Assembly: GCA_019638795.1 (NCBI GenBank)
Contig: JAHBTB010000001.1
Location: 620,001-684,000, forward strand
Reading direction: 5' to 3'
Length of the DNA: 64,000 bases
Source: Fimbriimonadaceae bacterium
GTDB taxonomy: Bacteria > Armatimonadota > Fimbriimonadia > Fimbriimonadales > Fimbriimonadaceae
This document shows, in pieces, positions 1 to 8,226 of the stretch; the first letter of the stretch is position 1; the number at the start of each line of letters is the position of its first letter. The position numbers were made by a program, and so were the translations under genes. The notes below the pieces were generated by a model, which was given only the letters and a program-made list of their open reading frames with translations, searched no databases and was not told the origin of the DNA.

Positions 1-2651
1 ACGAGGGCGTCGGCCGAGAGCGAGTAGCTGATGGTGACCGGACCGCTGACGTCACGGCCGCTGCGGGTGATGTTGACATCACCGATCACGGGCCGCACCG
101 AGCCGCCGGGCTCCATCGAGATGGTCAGTTGGCGGGTGCCGGGCTGGGCCATCTTGAAGGTGTAGCCGGAGGTCGACCGGAGGTCGAACTTCTGCCCGCT
201 CACCGCGTCGGTCAGGCGGAACCTGACGTTCCGCGGCAAGGACGCCACGTTCGGCCAGGTGACGGTGACGTCGCCAGCTTCCTTGGCATGGACTTCGACC
301 TGCCAGACCTTCTTGGCGACGCGGTCGGTGAACGACTGGGCGAGACGGCTGGTCGACTTGGCGTTCGGGTCCACGATGGCCATTTCCAGCTTGCTGTTCG
401 GAGCCATCGGCGGCTTCGGAATCTCGAGGCCGTCCGCCTTCTTCTTGTCGGTGGTGACACCAATGTAGTTGGAGGCGTCGAAGCCGCGCATCGAGCGGGC
501 CGAGAGTTGGAGCCGCCACTGCCGGTCGGTGTTCCTCCACGCCGTGCTCCCGTTGTTCGAGCGGGCCGTCGTGATCAGCTGCTCTTGGTAGACCGGCGGG
601 AACTGGAGCCGGACGGCACTGTAGGTGTTGACGAACACCCAGTAACCGACGTGCGGTTGCATCTCGGCGTCCGTGCCCCCGATGAACTGGTAGCTACCGC
701 CGTCAGGCAGGGCCGTGTCGGGCTGCCAGTAGGAGAGCGACGAGTTCACGAAGCCGTTCTGCACGAGCTGGGCCCAGGTGAGGGCGCTCTCGGGCGTGTC
801 TTCCGCGACGCCGACGATCTGGCCGAGCCGGATCGGATAGTTATAGGGGTTGCCGATCAGGTTCCAGCCCTTGCTGAGGCTGATCAGGAGGCCACCCGTG
901 TCGCTGTCCGGTTGGAACTGGGCGTTGTTCAGCGTGATCTGACCCAGGTTCGTGCCCATCGGCAGGAGCCAGAAGCCAAAGCCGCGCCGGGACGTCGTCG
1001 TCGGCACGTAGCCGCGGACTTCAGGGTCCCAACTGTAGGCGATGTAGTCGCGTCCGGTGAGCAGACCCAAGGTCGCGTCGAGCGACGAGTCACCGAGCCG
1101 GTACGGGATCGTGACGAGGTTCGCCCCGGGCGTGAACGTGTAGGTCGGGCTCGCCGCGACTTTGATCGTCTTCGTGATCGTCCGGGTCGGGCCAGGGGTC
1201 GTCGACGCGGTCAGCTTGACGGGCAGGTCGCCGTAGGTGACGCCGTCGGTGCGGACCCGCCAAGTCAGGTTGCCGAGTTCGTTCGGGTCGATCCGCGTCA
1301 GCGACTTGACCAAGACCCAATTGCCGGTGGCCGGATTTGTCGTCACACTGGCAAACTGCGGGTCGCTCGGGTCAAAGGACATGCCCTTGGGCAGTTCCAG
1401 GGTGAGCGTGACGTTTGTCAACGTGATTGACTTGTCGATGTCAGCGTATTGGTTGTCCACCCAGGCCCCGATCGTGAACGGGTTTGGCGCATGGGTGTCG
1501 CCGGTCTGGTCGCTCTGCCAGTTGATCGTCGCCGGCGCGTCGATCACCATGGAGTACGGGTCAAGGTAGAAGCCCTGGCTCCAGTTCGACCGGATGTAGT
1601 GGACGATGTCCCGGTACGTGCCCGGACCGACCGACTTGACGGGGAACCGTTGGAGGATCGCCGGGTCTCCGACGGCAATGTCGTTCTCCAGGAGCAGTCC
1701 GGTGGAGTCACCAAAAAGGTTCGTCCGCATCGTCTTGTTGTTGTCGTCGCCCACCGTCAGGATGTTGCCCCGGTTGGCGAAGATGAACATGTCCGTCGAG
1801 TCAGCGTCGGTGATCCCGTCGCCCGGCACGTTGTCGATGCGCATGCCGACGTTGTCCTCTTGCCCGAAGAGCGTCTTGATGTTCGCCGGATAGTTCGGGT
1901 TGGTGAGGAAGTACTTCTTTTCGGTGCGGAGCGGCTTGCCGATCGGCAACATGTTGAAGCCGGTGTAGCCGTCAATGAGCTTTCCGCCGAACGGGGAGTT
2001 GGCAATGATGTTGCCCGTGGCGTCCGGGCGCGTCGCTCCGTGCATGGCGGGCGACATGCCCCACATGAGGCCGATGTCGGCCGCGGAAGTCGACTGGTTG
2101 TGGCAACGCCAGCGCATCCGGATCGCGTCCGCGATCAGGCGGTACTCGACCTCGACTTCGACCGCGACGCCGTTGACGGTGCCGTCCCAGATGACGACGC
2201 CGTAACGTTTGCTGGCGCCCTGGTAGCTGGTGCGGTACCCAGAGCGGCCGACCGGGGCGATCGCTTCGGTGCCCCCGACGCTGACGACGACGCTACCATA
2301 GGTGAAGTCACCGACCGGCTCGCCGATGTAGCCCATGGTGTAGGCGAAGTTGTTGTCGTCGAAATCGGTCTGGACGCTCCCGTCGGTGCCGGCGCCAAAG
2401 GCCCAACTACCGCCGGTCTGCATGGTGACGGCAGGGTTGTAGCACGGGCCCGCCGTACCGCCGTAGGTGGCGGTGCCGGTGATACCGACCGTGACGCCAG
2501 CCAGACGGCTGATGAGGCCGTCGATGACGTACGGGGTGCTGAACGGCGCCGTGTTCGCCGGGTCGATGCATTCACCGTCCCACTGCGCGTTGGCGATGGT
2601 GGAAACCGCGCCCAGCACGGCGGCACCTGCAAAATTCTTCCAATTCTTCAT
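1..2651 (-). CDS. Large secreted protein with FlgD-like C-terminal region (partial)
   Basis: The frame is open from ATG at 2651 to the left edge with no stop, so about 883 residues are visible and the C terminus is missing. The N terminus (MKNWKNFAGAAVLGAV, then ANA-Q) is a typical Sec signal peptide with cleavage near residue 22. The body is rich in Thr, Asn, Gly and aromatic residues and reads as beta-sandwich modules, as in surface proteins. The last visible stretch (PVTISYSLSADAL) looks like the start of a FlgD Ig-like domain, common at the C terminus of exported proteins in Armatimonadota and related phyla. It lies downstream of the CsgG-like gene on the same strand, with a terminator-like hairpin between them. 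No catalytic motif is recognised; an extracellular or cell-surface structural role is inferred. Confidence 0.8.
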   Translation of the reverse strand, partial: MKNWKNFAGAAVLGAVSTIANAQWDGECIDPANTAPFSTPYVIDGLISRLAGVTVGITGTATYGGTAGPCYNPAVTMQTGGSWAFGAGTDGSVQTDFDDNNFAYTMGYIGEPVGDFTYGSVVVSVGGTEAIAPVGRSGYRTSYQGASKRYGVVIWDGTVNGVAVEVEVEYRLIADAIRMRWRCHNQSTSAADIGLMWGMSPAMHGATRPDATGNIIANSPFGGKLIDGYTGFNMLPIGKPLRTEKKYFLTNPNYPANIKTLFGQEDNVGMRIDNVPGDGITDADSTDMFIFANRGNILTVGDDNNKTMRTNLFGDSTGLLLENDIAVGDPAILQRFPVKSVGPGTYRDIVHYIRSNWSQGFYLDPYSMVIDAPATINWQSDQTGDTHAPNPFTIGAWVDNQYADIDKSITLTNVTLTLELPKGMSFDPSDPQFASVTTNPATGNWVLVKSLTRIDPNELGNLTWRVRTDGVTYGDLPVKLTASTTPGPTRTITKTIKVAASPTYTFTPGANLVTIPYRLGDSSLDATLGLLTGRDYIAYSWDPEVRGYVPTTTSRRGFGFWLLPMGTNLGQITLNNAQFQPDSDTGGLLISLSKGWNLIGNPYNYPIRLGQIVGVAEDTPESALTWAQLVQNGFVNSSLSYWQPDTALPDGGSYQFIGGTDAEMQPHVGYWVFVNTYSAVRLQFPPVYQEQLITTARSNNGSTAWRNTDRQWRLQLSARSMRGFDASNYIGVTTDKKKADGLEIPKPPMAPNSKLEMAIVDPNAKSTSRLAQSFTDRVAKKVWQVEVHAKEAGDVTVTWPNVASLPRNVRFRLTDAVSGQKFDLRSTSGYTFKMAQPGTRQLTISMEPGGSVRPVIGDVNITRSGRDVSGPVTISYSLSADAL

Positions 2652-2675
2652 TGCCTGTTGTCGCTCTTTGAAAAG

Positions 2676-2710
2676 GGCCTCTCTCACCGTTAGGGACGGG
2701 GAGAGAGGCC
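2676..2710 (-). terminator. Rho-independent terminator-like hairpin
   Basis: A perfect 10-bp stem (GGCCTCTCTC, 2676-2685, with GAGAGAGGCC, 2701-2710) with a 15-nt loop lies between two minus-strand genes. Read on the minus strand it is followed by CTTTTC, a short T-rich tail. It probably ends or attenuates transcription from the CsgG-like gene before the secreted protein gene that starts at 2651. Confidence 0.6.
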
Positions 2711-2745
2711 GGTTTAGTTCACTTGTGAGTCGCCTCTTGCCCGGA

Positions 2746-4752
2746 TCAGCGCCTGAAGCTCCGCGTGTTGCTGAAGATGTAGCGGTTACCGCTTGCGTCG
2801 GGCACCGGGCCCGGGTCGTCAGCAATGTTGCGGGCGCCGACACGCCAGTAGAGCACGGTCGATGTCGGATAGAGGCTGGTCGGGTCGACGACGGAGGACA
2901 GGGACTGACCACCCGGAGTCGAGGTGTCGGTGATGCCCGGAAGCGTCGTCGTGCTACCGCCCGGGAAGAGCGGCGAGGTCGAGATCTGGACGACGTACTC
3001 GATGGCAAGGCTGCCGACCGAACCGCGGACGGAAGTCCACTGGAACGCCGTCGGCCTCAAGACCGTGGCGCCGTCGACCGGGGCCTGGATCGTCGAGCGG
3101 TTGAACGGCGTGGCGACGCCGCGGGCCTGGACCCGGCTACTGACGAAGTAGCAGTATTGGCTGCCGCTACCCGAGGTCGTGCCGGTCGTCGAGCCGCTGG
3201 TCGAACCACTGGTCGTGCCCGAGGTCGAACCGCTGGTCGTGCCGCCGGTGGTGCCACCCGTGGTACCGCCGCCGACCGTCCCGCCACCGGTCGTGCCGCC
3301 GCCGGTCGTGCCGCTCGTCGTGCCCGAGGTCGTCCCGGAAGTGGTGCCGCTCGTCGTGCCCGACGTGCTGCCACCGCCACCCGTGCCCGTGCCACCTGCG
3401 CTAGAGCCGGGCAGGTCGCGGATGTCGACGCGATAGACGACTTCGACCGCGTACTGGAACGGAATACCCGGGGCGATCTGCGTCGTCGGCTGGGTCACCG
3501 CCCCGTTCAGGGACGGCGTCTGGCAGGAACTGCTGCCACCACTGTTGTCGAGGCTGATGAAGCCGAACTGACGGCCCGTGCCGAGGGCGTCGTCGATACC
3601 CGACGAGGCGCTGCCGTCGACGACGATCGCCGGGGCGGTCGTTTCACCGGCCCGCCAGACTTGCCAGCGGACAGGGCCTGCGTTGTTGCCGCGGAGGAAG
3701 GCGTCGCGGACCCAACTCACCCGGACGCCCGGCTGGTCGTTGGCCTGCATGATCGCCTCGGCCTTCACGTCGCCGATCACGTCGCTGCCACCGCCACGGC
3801 CTTGGCCGAGCAAGAACCCGAGCAGGACGACGAGGATCAGGGCGCTGACGAGGGACTGGTTGTTTCCTGACGACTTGTTCCGCTCGTTCTTAGGGCCGCC
3901 GCTGGCGCTAAAGACGTCGGTCGGCGTCGGCGGGGTGAAGATCGACTCGACCTTGTCACCGGGCTGGATGCCCTTGGTGTAGCGGGTGATCTCGATGAAG
4001 CCGGAGTCGGGGTCAAGGTCGCGGATGACGCCTTCGGCGACTTGCTCGCTGCGGCGGCGGACGATGACCGGCTGGCCGTTGGTGAAGCCCGAGCGCTGAC
4101 CCTTGTTGATCAGGGCGCGGGTACCCAACGTGTTGAGGATCGTGGCGCGCGGCAGGGTCCGGGCGGCCATCTCGCGGAAGCTCTTGAACGCGGCGTCGCC
4201 CAGGGCCTCGGTCAGGAGGCTGGCGGCCGAGACGTCGCCACCGCGCTCGCCGGACATGCCGCTGAGGGAAGTGCCGTTGACGATGCTGCCGGTGGACACG
4301 TCGCGGACAAGGGTGCGGACGATGACCTGCCCTTGGCGACCGCCGCCCACCGTGACGATCCGGTAGTTATAGACCGTGCCGGTGACAATGAACTTCGCGC
4401 CGATGGTCTGGCCAAGTCGGATGATGTCGGAGTTCTTGTCGAGCGGAGCCTTCAGGCCAAGGTCGGCCATCGCGCGGGTCACCGACTCGGTGGCGATCGC
4501 GTCGATCTTGGCGCTGCCGATCATCGGCGTCTTGCCCAACTCGGTGCGGAAGGCGTCCCGTGCGGCGGCGCCCAAGTCCACGTCGGAGCTGGCATGTTTG
4601 ACGTCAAAATCGACGACGGCGTACGCGTCGGCTTGGTCCGACGTCTGGGCGCGGGCGACACTCGCGCCGCCGAACACCATGGCCATTGCCGCGAATGCGG
4701 CCAGCGGGACTGCCAGCCCGCCCTTCAGTCGGTGAGAGATCTTCAAGTTCAC
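2746..4752 (-). CDS. CsgG/FlgT-like envelope protein with transmembrane segment and Fn3-like domains
   Basis: Start GTG at 4752 is chosen because GAGGAGG lies 10 nt upstream and a signal peptide follows at once (residues 1-36, cleavage near ARA-Q); the frame is open further upstream but without support. It is 668 residues long. Residues about 41-200 resemble the CsgG/TolB-N-like fold (AYAVVDFDV; IGAKFIVTGTVYNYRIV) found in curli secretion and FlgT proteins. Residues about 215-272 resemble the FlgT C-terminal domain (NKGQRSGFTNGQPVIVRR). A hydrophobic segment lies at 299-317, an Fn3-like module at about 325-445, a Thr/Gly/Ser linker at 450-531 and another Fn3-like module at about 545-640. Unlike E. 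coli CsgG it has no lipobox cysteine. A role in envelope assembly or export of surface proteins is inferred from the fold and from the large secreted protein encoded downstream. Confidence 0.75.
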   Translation of the reverse strand: MNLKISHRLKGGLAVPLAAFAAMAMVFGGASVARAQTSDQADAYAVVDFDVKHASSDVDLGAAARDAFRTELGKTPMIGSAKIDAIATESVTRAMADLGLKAPLDKNSDIIRLGQTIGAKFIVTGTVYNYRIVTVGGGRQGQVIVRTLVRDVSTGSIVNGTSLSGMSGERGGDVSAASLLTEALGDAAFKSFREMAARTLPRATILNTLGTRALINKGQRSGFTNGQPVIVRRRSEQVAEGVIRDLDPDSGFIEITRYTKGIQPGDKVESIFTPPTPTDVFSASGGPKNERNKSSGNNQSLVSALILVVLLGFLLGQGRGGGSDVIGDVKAEAIMQANDQPGVRVSWVRDAFLRGNNAGPVRWQVWRAGETTAPAIVVDGSASSGIDDALGTGRQFGFISLDNSGGSSSCQTPSLNGAVTQPTTQIAPGIPFQYAVEVVYRVDIRDLPGSSAGGTGTGGGGSTSGTTSGTTSGTTSGTTSGTTGGGTTGGGTVGGGTTGGTTGGTTSGSTSGTTSGSTSGSTTGTTSGSGSQYCYFVSSRVQARGVATPFNRSTIQAPVDGATVLRPTAFQWTSVRGSVGSLAIEYVVQISTSPLFPGGSTTTLPGITDTSTPGGQSLSSVVDPTSLYPTSTVLYWRVGARNIADDPGPVPDASGNRYIFSNTRSFRR
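3160..3402 (-). repeat. Low-complexity Thr/Gly/Ser tandem coding repeat
   Basis: Codons for residues about 451-531 of the CsgG/FlgT-like protein form degenerate 12-nt units encoding SGTT, GGGTT and SGST blocks (at least five consecutive SGTT). It is a flexible linker between the two Fn3-like parts. The near-identical units could change in number by slippage without shifting the frame, because each unit is a multiple of three. Confidence 0.8.
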
Positions 4753-4885
4753 TGTGACGCGTCCTCCTCGTTCCAGATCGTGTCTATTTGCATAGTCCGT
4801 TCCGCGGCCTGCCCGTCCTTGTTTACGGCCCCAGTGCACGCCAGTGCCCATGATAGCCGAAACAATCCTTCGAGCGCAACGCGGT

Positions 4886-4908
4886 GCGGCAGCATGGCTT
4901 GCTGCCGC
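4886..4908 (-). promoter_or_regulatory. Inverted repeat in the leader of the CsgG/FlgT-like gene
   Basis: A perfect 9-bp inverted repeat (GCGGCAGCA, 4886-4894; TGCTGCCGC, 4900-4908) with a 5-nt loop lies about 135 nt upstream of the GTG start. No T-tract follows, so it is not an obvious terminator. It could be an mRNA leader structure or a binding site. Confidence 0.4.
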
Positions 4909-4936
4909 CTCCGACCTGGACGAAGTCCAAGCGCGG

Positions 4937-4962
4937 AGTATAGCACGGCGGCCATTGGTCAA
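4937..4962 (-). promoter_or_regulatory. Candidate promoter for the CsgG/FlgT-like gene
   Basis: On the minus strand, TTGACC (4962-4957) is followed after 14 nt by TATACT (4942-4937). The -10 match is good but the spacer is short, so the -35 may instead be a neighbouring sequence. It lies just past the coaE stop and would give a leader of about 180 nt containing the 4886-4908 inverted repeat. Confidence 0.35.
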
Positions 4963-4964
4963 GC

Positions 4965-5510
4965 TCAAAGCGTTCCACGGAATACGGCGGCGATCTTTCC
5001 CGCTGCGATATGGACGTCCGCTAAAGTTCCGTCCGTTCGGACAATTCGGTCGGCGAATGGCAATTTCGCCCGAGTCGGCAGTTGGGTGCGCAGCAGCTGG
5101 CGGGCCTTCTCCGCGTCGCCGACCCGGTCCGTCAGGCGACGTCGCTGCTCCTCTTCGCCACAAGTCACGACCACGACGTAGTCGTACGCGGTCTGGAGGC
5201 AAGACTCGATGAGAAGAGGGACTTCCGCGACGTCGTGGGGCGTCTCCCTCATGCGGCCCCAGACCAAGGGGTGCATCAGGGCGTTCAACTGGCGTCGTGC
5301 CACGGGGTCGGTCAAGACGCCCCGTAAACCCTCGTCCAGGTGGTCGGGGGCGATCCCGAAGAGGTCGGCGACCTTCGCCACTGTCGCGGGTTCGGCGCGC
5401 ACCTCACGGGCCACTTCGTCGGCTGAGATGCACCGGAGTCCGGCCTGGGCAAGCGCCGCGACAAGGGTCGACTTCCCTTCGGCGATTCCTCCCGTGACGG
5501 CAATTTTCAT
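4965..5510 (-). CDS. coaE: Dephospho-CoA kinase
   Basis: A cytosolic enzyme that phosphorylates dephospho-CoA at the 3'-hydroxyl, the last step of coenzyme A synthesis. The 181-residue protein begins MKIAVTGGIAEGKST, a P-loop with the usual CoaE form (TGGIxxGKS), followed by the ISADEVARE segment and, mid-protein, the LMHPLVW and EVPLLIES motifs that bind acceptor substrate in the family. ATG 5510 is preferred; an in-frame TTG lies two codons upstream. It is slightly shorter than the usual roughly 200 residues. It follows rpsA on the same strand with a 77-nt gap that contains a GC hairpin. Confidence 0.95.
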   Translation of the reverse strand: MKIAVTGGIAEGKSTLVAALAQAGLRCISADEVAREVRAEPATVAKVADLFGIAPDHLDEGLRGVLTDPVARRQLNALMHPLVWGRMRETPHDVAEVPLLIESCLQTAYDYVVVVTCGEEEQRRRLTDRVGDAEKARQLLRTQLPTRAKLPFADRIVRTDGTLADVHIAAGKIAAVFRGTL

Positions 5511-5587
5511 CGTCAATGTCCGTTTAGAACGCAGAAGGGGGCGGGCCCTGCTTGCCCGTCCCCCTCACGCCCACGCCTTCCGGCGCG

Positions 5588-7159
5588 TCACTCCGCCGAT
5601 TCTTCGCCCGTGCCCTCCGCGGCCTTGTCGGCACCCGCCTCGTCGGCGTCGGACCGCAAGAAGCCCTTGAGGAGGCCGAGGCGCTCGCCGATGGTGGCGC
5701 CACCGGTCGGCGTCCGCTGTTGCGGGGCCGCCTCGTAGTCACCGCTCGGGCGGGGCCGGGGCTTCCGCGAGCCAAGACCACCGGGGCCGCGGCCAGGGCC
5801 GCCGGGGCGTTCGCCGTATCCGGCGTTCATGCCGCCGCGACCGTAGTCGACACCCGGGGTCACGCCAGGGCGCAGGCTGAGCACCATCCGCCGCTCGTCG
5901 GGGCGCAGGTCGATGATGACCGGCTCGATGTCCTGCCCAAGCTCCAGCTCCTCCTGCGGCTTCTTCAACCGCTTGGTGCTGACTTCGCTGAGGGGAAGGA
6001 ACGCTTCGGCACCCTCGGGCAGGCGGACAAACACGCCGCTCTGCACCATCCGGCCGACCTTGCACTGGATTTTCTGGCCCAGCTTGTAGTTCTCTTTGAT
6101 GAGGTTCCAGGGGTCGGGCAGGACCTGGCGCAAGCCGAGGCTGACCCGTCCGTTGCCCGGATCGAGCCGGAGCACCATCACCTTGATCTTCTGGCCCTCG
6201 GCGAGGACCTCGCGCGGGTGCTCGATGCGGGCCCAGCTCATCTCGCTGATGTGCAACAGGCCGTCGATGCCACCAAGGTCGACGAAGGCGCCGTAATCCG
6301 TCAGCCGTCGGACCGTGCCCTCGAGCACGTCCTGCGGCTGGACGTTCTTGAAGATCGCCTCTTTGACCTCTTCCTTGCGCTCGGACTCGGCGTCCTTGTT
6401 GGACAGCACGACCTTGCGTCGCTCGCGGTCGACCTCGATGATCTTGACCATCATCGTCTCGCCGACAAACTTGTCGATGTTGCGGAGCTTGCCGTTGCCC
6501 ACATGGGTCGCCGGTACAAAGCCGCGCACACCGATGTCGACGACGAGGCCGCCCTTGACCCGCTCGATGACCTGGGCCTCAAAGACTTCCTTCGATTCGA
6601 AGGCGTCGAGGACCCGCTGCCACGTCGCGTCGAAGTCGGCACGCCGCTTGGACACGATCGGGTTGCCCTCGGCGCTGTTCGTGCGGAGCACGATGACGTC
6701 GAAGGTGTCACCAGGCTTGACGATGCCGATGGCCGAGTCGACGTTGTCTTCGGTCAACTCGTTGAGGGGCACGACACCTTCGGCCTTCGTGCCGAGGTCG
6801 ACGAACACCCGGTCCTTTTCGACCTGGATGACCTTGGCCTCGATCCGCTCGCCCTTGGAGATGCCTCCCGGGCTGCGGGATTCTCGTCCCGAGTCGTCCG
6901 ATTCAAGCCCGGCAAGGGCGGCTTCGAAAAGCAGCTCGTTTTCGGTCTTGCCGCTTGCGTCCACCGGAGCGGGCGCCGCCTCCGGCTTGGTGTCGGATCC
7001 GGTCGCGCCCGCGGGAGCGTCAAAAGTCGGCGCGTCGGCAGCGGGCTCAGGAGCGGTGGTCACCGCTTCGGGACTCGTCGCGACGCCCGTCGTAGCCGGG
7101 GCGTCTTGAGTGTCGCCGGTGGCTGCGTTCAGCGTCTGGTTGTCGTCGGTCATGGTCAT
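5588..7159 (-). CDS. rpsA: 30S ribosomal protein S1
   Basis: An RNA-binding ribosomal protein that helps load mRNA on the 30S subunit. The 523-residue product has four S1 domains in series: about residues 105-175 (KGERIEAKVIQVEKDRVFVD), 190-260 (EAQVIERVKGGLVVDIG), 275-345 (EGTVRRLTDYGAFVDLGG) and 360-435 (GQKIQCKVGRMVQSGVFVRL). The N terminus is a long Ala/Thr/Pro/Asp-rich region and the C terminus is Gly/Arg-rich. Four domains, not the six of E. coli, is usual in many phyla. ATG 7159 or ATG 7153 could be the start; neither has a clear Shine-Dalgarno site. The short imperfect inverted repeat AACCCAGT/ACTGGTT just upstream could be a leader hairpin, as S1 genes are often autoregulated. Confidence 0.93.
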   Translation of the reverse strand: MTMTDDNQTLNAATGDTQDAPATTGVATSPEAVTTAPEPAADAPTFDAPAGATGSDTKPEAAPAPVDASGKTENELLFEAALAGLESDDSGRESRSPGGISKGERIEAKVIQVEKDRVFVDLGTKAEGVVPLNELTEDNVDSAIGIVKPGDTFDVIVLRTNSAEGNPIVSKRRADFDATWQRVLDAFESKEVFEAQVIERVKGGLVVDIGVRGFVPATHVGNGKLRNIDKFVGETMMVKIIEVDRERRKVVLSNKDAESERKEEVKEAIFKNVQPQDVLEGTVRRLTDYGAFVDLGGIDGLLHISEMSWARIEHPREVLAEGQKIKVMVLRLDPGNGRVSLGLRQVLPDPWNLIKENYKLGQKIQCKVGRMVQSGVFVRLPEGAEAFLPLSEVSTKRLKKPQEELELGQDIEPVIIDLRPDERRMVLSLRPGVTPGVDYGRGGMNAGYGERPGGPGRGPGGLGSRKPRPRPSGDYEAAPQQRTPTGGATIGERLGLLKGFLRSDADEAGADKAAEGTGEESAE

Positions 7160-7265
7160 GGAACCCAGTCACAAACTGGTTCGCGGAGGATACCACGTCG
7201 GGGACGCCCCTGGGCCCGGGCCGGGTCCGGCGGTAGGGACACTGGGCCCGCACGGTTCCAGCCAG

Positions 7266-7271
7266 TAGAAT
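7266..7271 (+). promoter_or_regulatory. -10 element placing +1 at the GTG of the Ppx/GppA-like gene
   Basis: TAGAAT (7266-7271) is followed by exactly 7 nt and then GTG 7279, with no room for a ribosome binding site. This fits a leaderless transcript. No good -35 is visible. Confidence 0.45.
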
Positions 7272-7278
7272 CGCCCGC

Positions 7279-8226
7279 GTGGTCAGAGCCGTCGTCGACG
7301 TGGGCTCCAACTCCGTGCTCCTGACGGTCGGTCGTCTTGGGCCCGGTGGGTGGGAGTGGCTCCACGAGTCGTCACGGGTCACCGCATTGGGCGACGGCAC
7401 CCGAGCCTCCGGGCGGCTCGCCCCCGCTGGGATCGAGGCGACCCTTGAGACCCTCCGGGAGTATTGGGCACAAGCCCGGTGCTGGGGCGCCGACACCCTA
7501 TGGGCCGGCGCGACAATGGCCGTCCGCATCGCCGACGACCAAGCCGACTTCTTGGCGGCGGCCCGCCGACAAGGGACGCCGGTCTTCGTCTTGTCCGGCG
7601 ACGACGAAGCACACCTGGGCTTCCTCTCCGTGGCAGACGACCCCGCCCTCGTCACCGGCGAAAAGGTCGCCATCATCGACCCGGGCGGGCACTCGACCGA
7701 GGTTGTCGTGGCCGAACGCTCGGTCGGCGCGTGGACGACGACCTTTCGCCGGAGCTTTCCCTTCGGTGCCCTGGGGCTACGCGAGAAGTTTCTGGGTGAC
7801 GGCTCGCCCTCTCCGGCCCAGCGGTTGGCCGCGATGGGCTGCCTTGACGCCGAGTTGGAAGCGGCGGGCCTGCCGCCCGCCGACAGCGACCCCATCGTCC
7901 TCGGGGCCACGGGGACCAACCTGGTCTCCATCCGCGACCACCTGGCAGACTGGCGACCCGACCTTGTGCACGGGGCCACCCTCTTGTACGAAGAGGTCGG
8001 CCGGGCCGTCGGCTGGCTTTGCAATATGGACGATGCCGGGCGCGCGGCCCTGGTCGGCATCGAAAGGGGGCGTGAACGGACCATCCACGCGGGGTCGCTG
8101 ATCCTGGAGCGGGCCATGTACGCCCTCAGGGCCTCGGGATGCCGGGTCAGCGTGCGGGGCTGGCGGCATGCCCTCGCCGCGCATCCAGAGTTTGTGCCCG
8201 CCGACCACCGGGACGTCGCGCCATGA
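7279..8226 (+). CDS. Ppx/GppA-family phosphatase (exopolyphosphatase-like)
   Basis: The 315-residue protein begins VRAVVDVGSNSVLLTVGRL, the phosphate-1 motif of the ASKHA-fold Ppx/GppA family, and has the second phosphate motif KVAIIDPGGHSTEVVVAE near residues 131-148 and an adenosine-type motif (VLGATGTNLVS) near 210. Members hydrolyse inorganic polyphosphate or pppGpp to ppGpp in the cytosol. It is much shorter than E. coli Ppx or GppA (about 500 residues) and matches the short two-subdomain forms. It starts with GTG 7279, diverges from rpsA, and its stop overlaps the start of the glycosyltransferase gene by 4 bp (ATGA), so the two are probably co-translated. Which substrate it uses cannot be told from sequence. 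Confidence 0.85.
   Translation: MVRAVVDVGSNSVLLTVGRLGPGGWEWLHESSRVTALGDGTRASGRLAPAGIEATLETLREYWAQARCWGADTLWAGATMAVRIADDQADFLAAARRQGTPVFVLSGDDEAHLGFLSVADDPALVTGEKVAIIDPGGHSTEVVVAERSVGAWTTTFRRSFPFGALGLREKFLGDGSPSPAQRLAAMGCLDAELEAAGLPPADSDPIVLGATGTNLVSIRDHLADWRPDLVHGATLLYEEVGRAVGWLCNMDDAGRAALVGIERGRERTIHAGSLILERAMYALRASGCRVSVRGWRHALAAHPEFVPADHRDVAP

Noticed and set aside
129-2693. Two long plus-strand frames opposite the left-edge secreted protein
   Set aside because: The minus strand has a signal peptide and coherent protein to the edge; the plus frames have only Arg/Val/Asp-rich shadow composition.
3160-3402. Possible CRISPR or tandem non-coding repeat
   Set aside because: Units are 12 nt, in frame, and encode a Thr/Gly linker inside a long gene; no spacers.
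5530-5565. Strong terminator between rpsA and coaE
   Set aside because: A GC hairpin is present but has a mismatch and only a weak T-tail, so I did not list it as a terminator.
5552-7324. 590-residue open frame antisense to rpsA on the plus strand
   Set aside because: Its composition is that of a high-GC shadow frame and it covers four clear S1 domains on the other strand.
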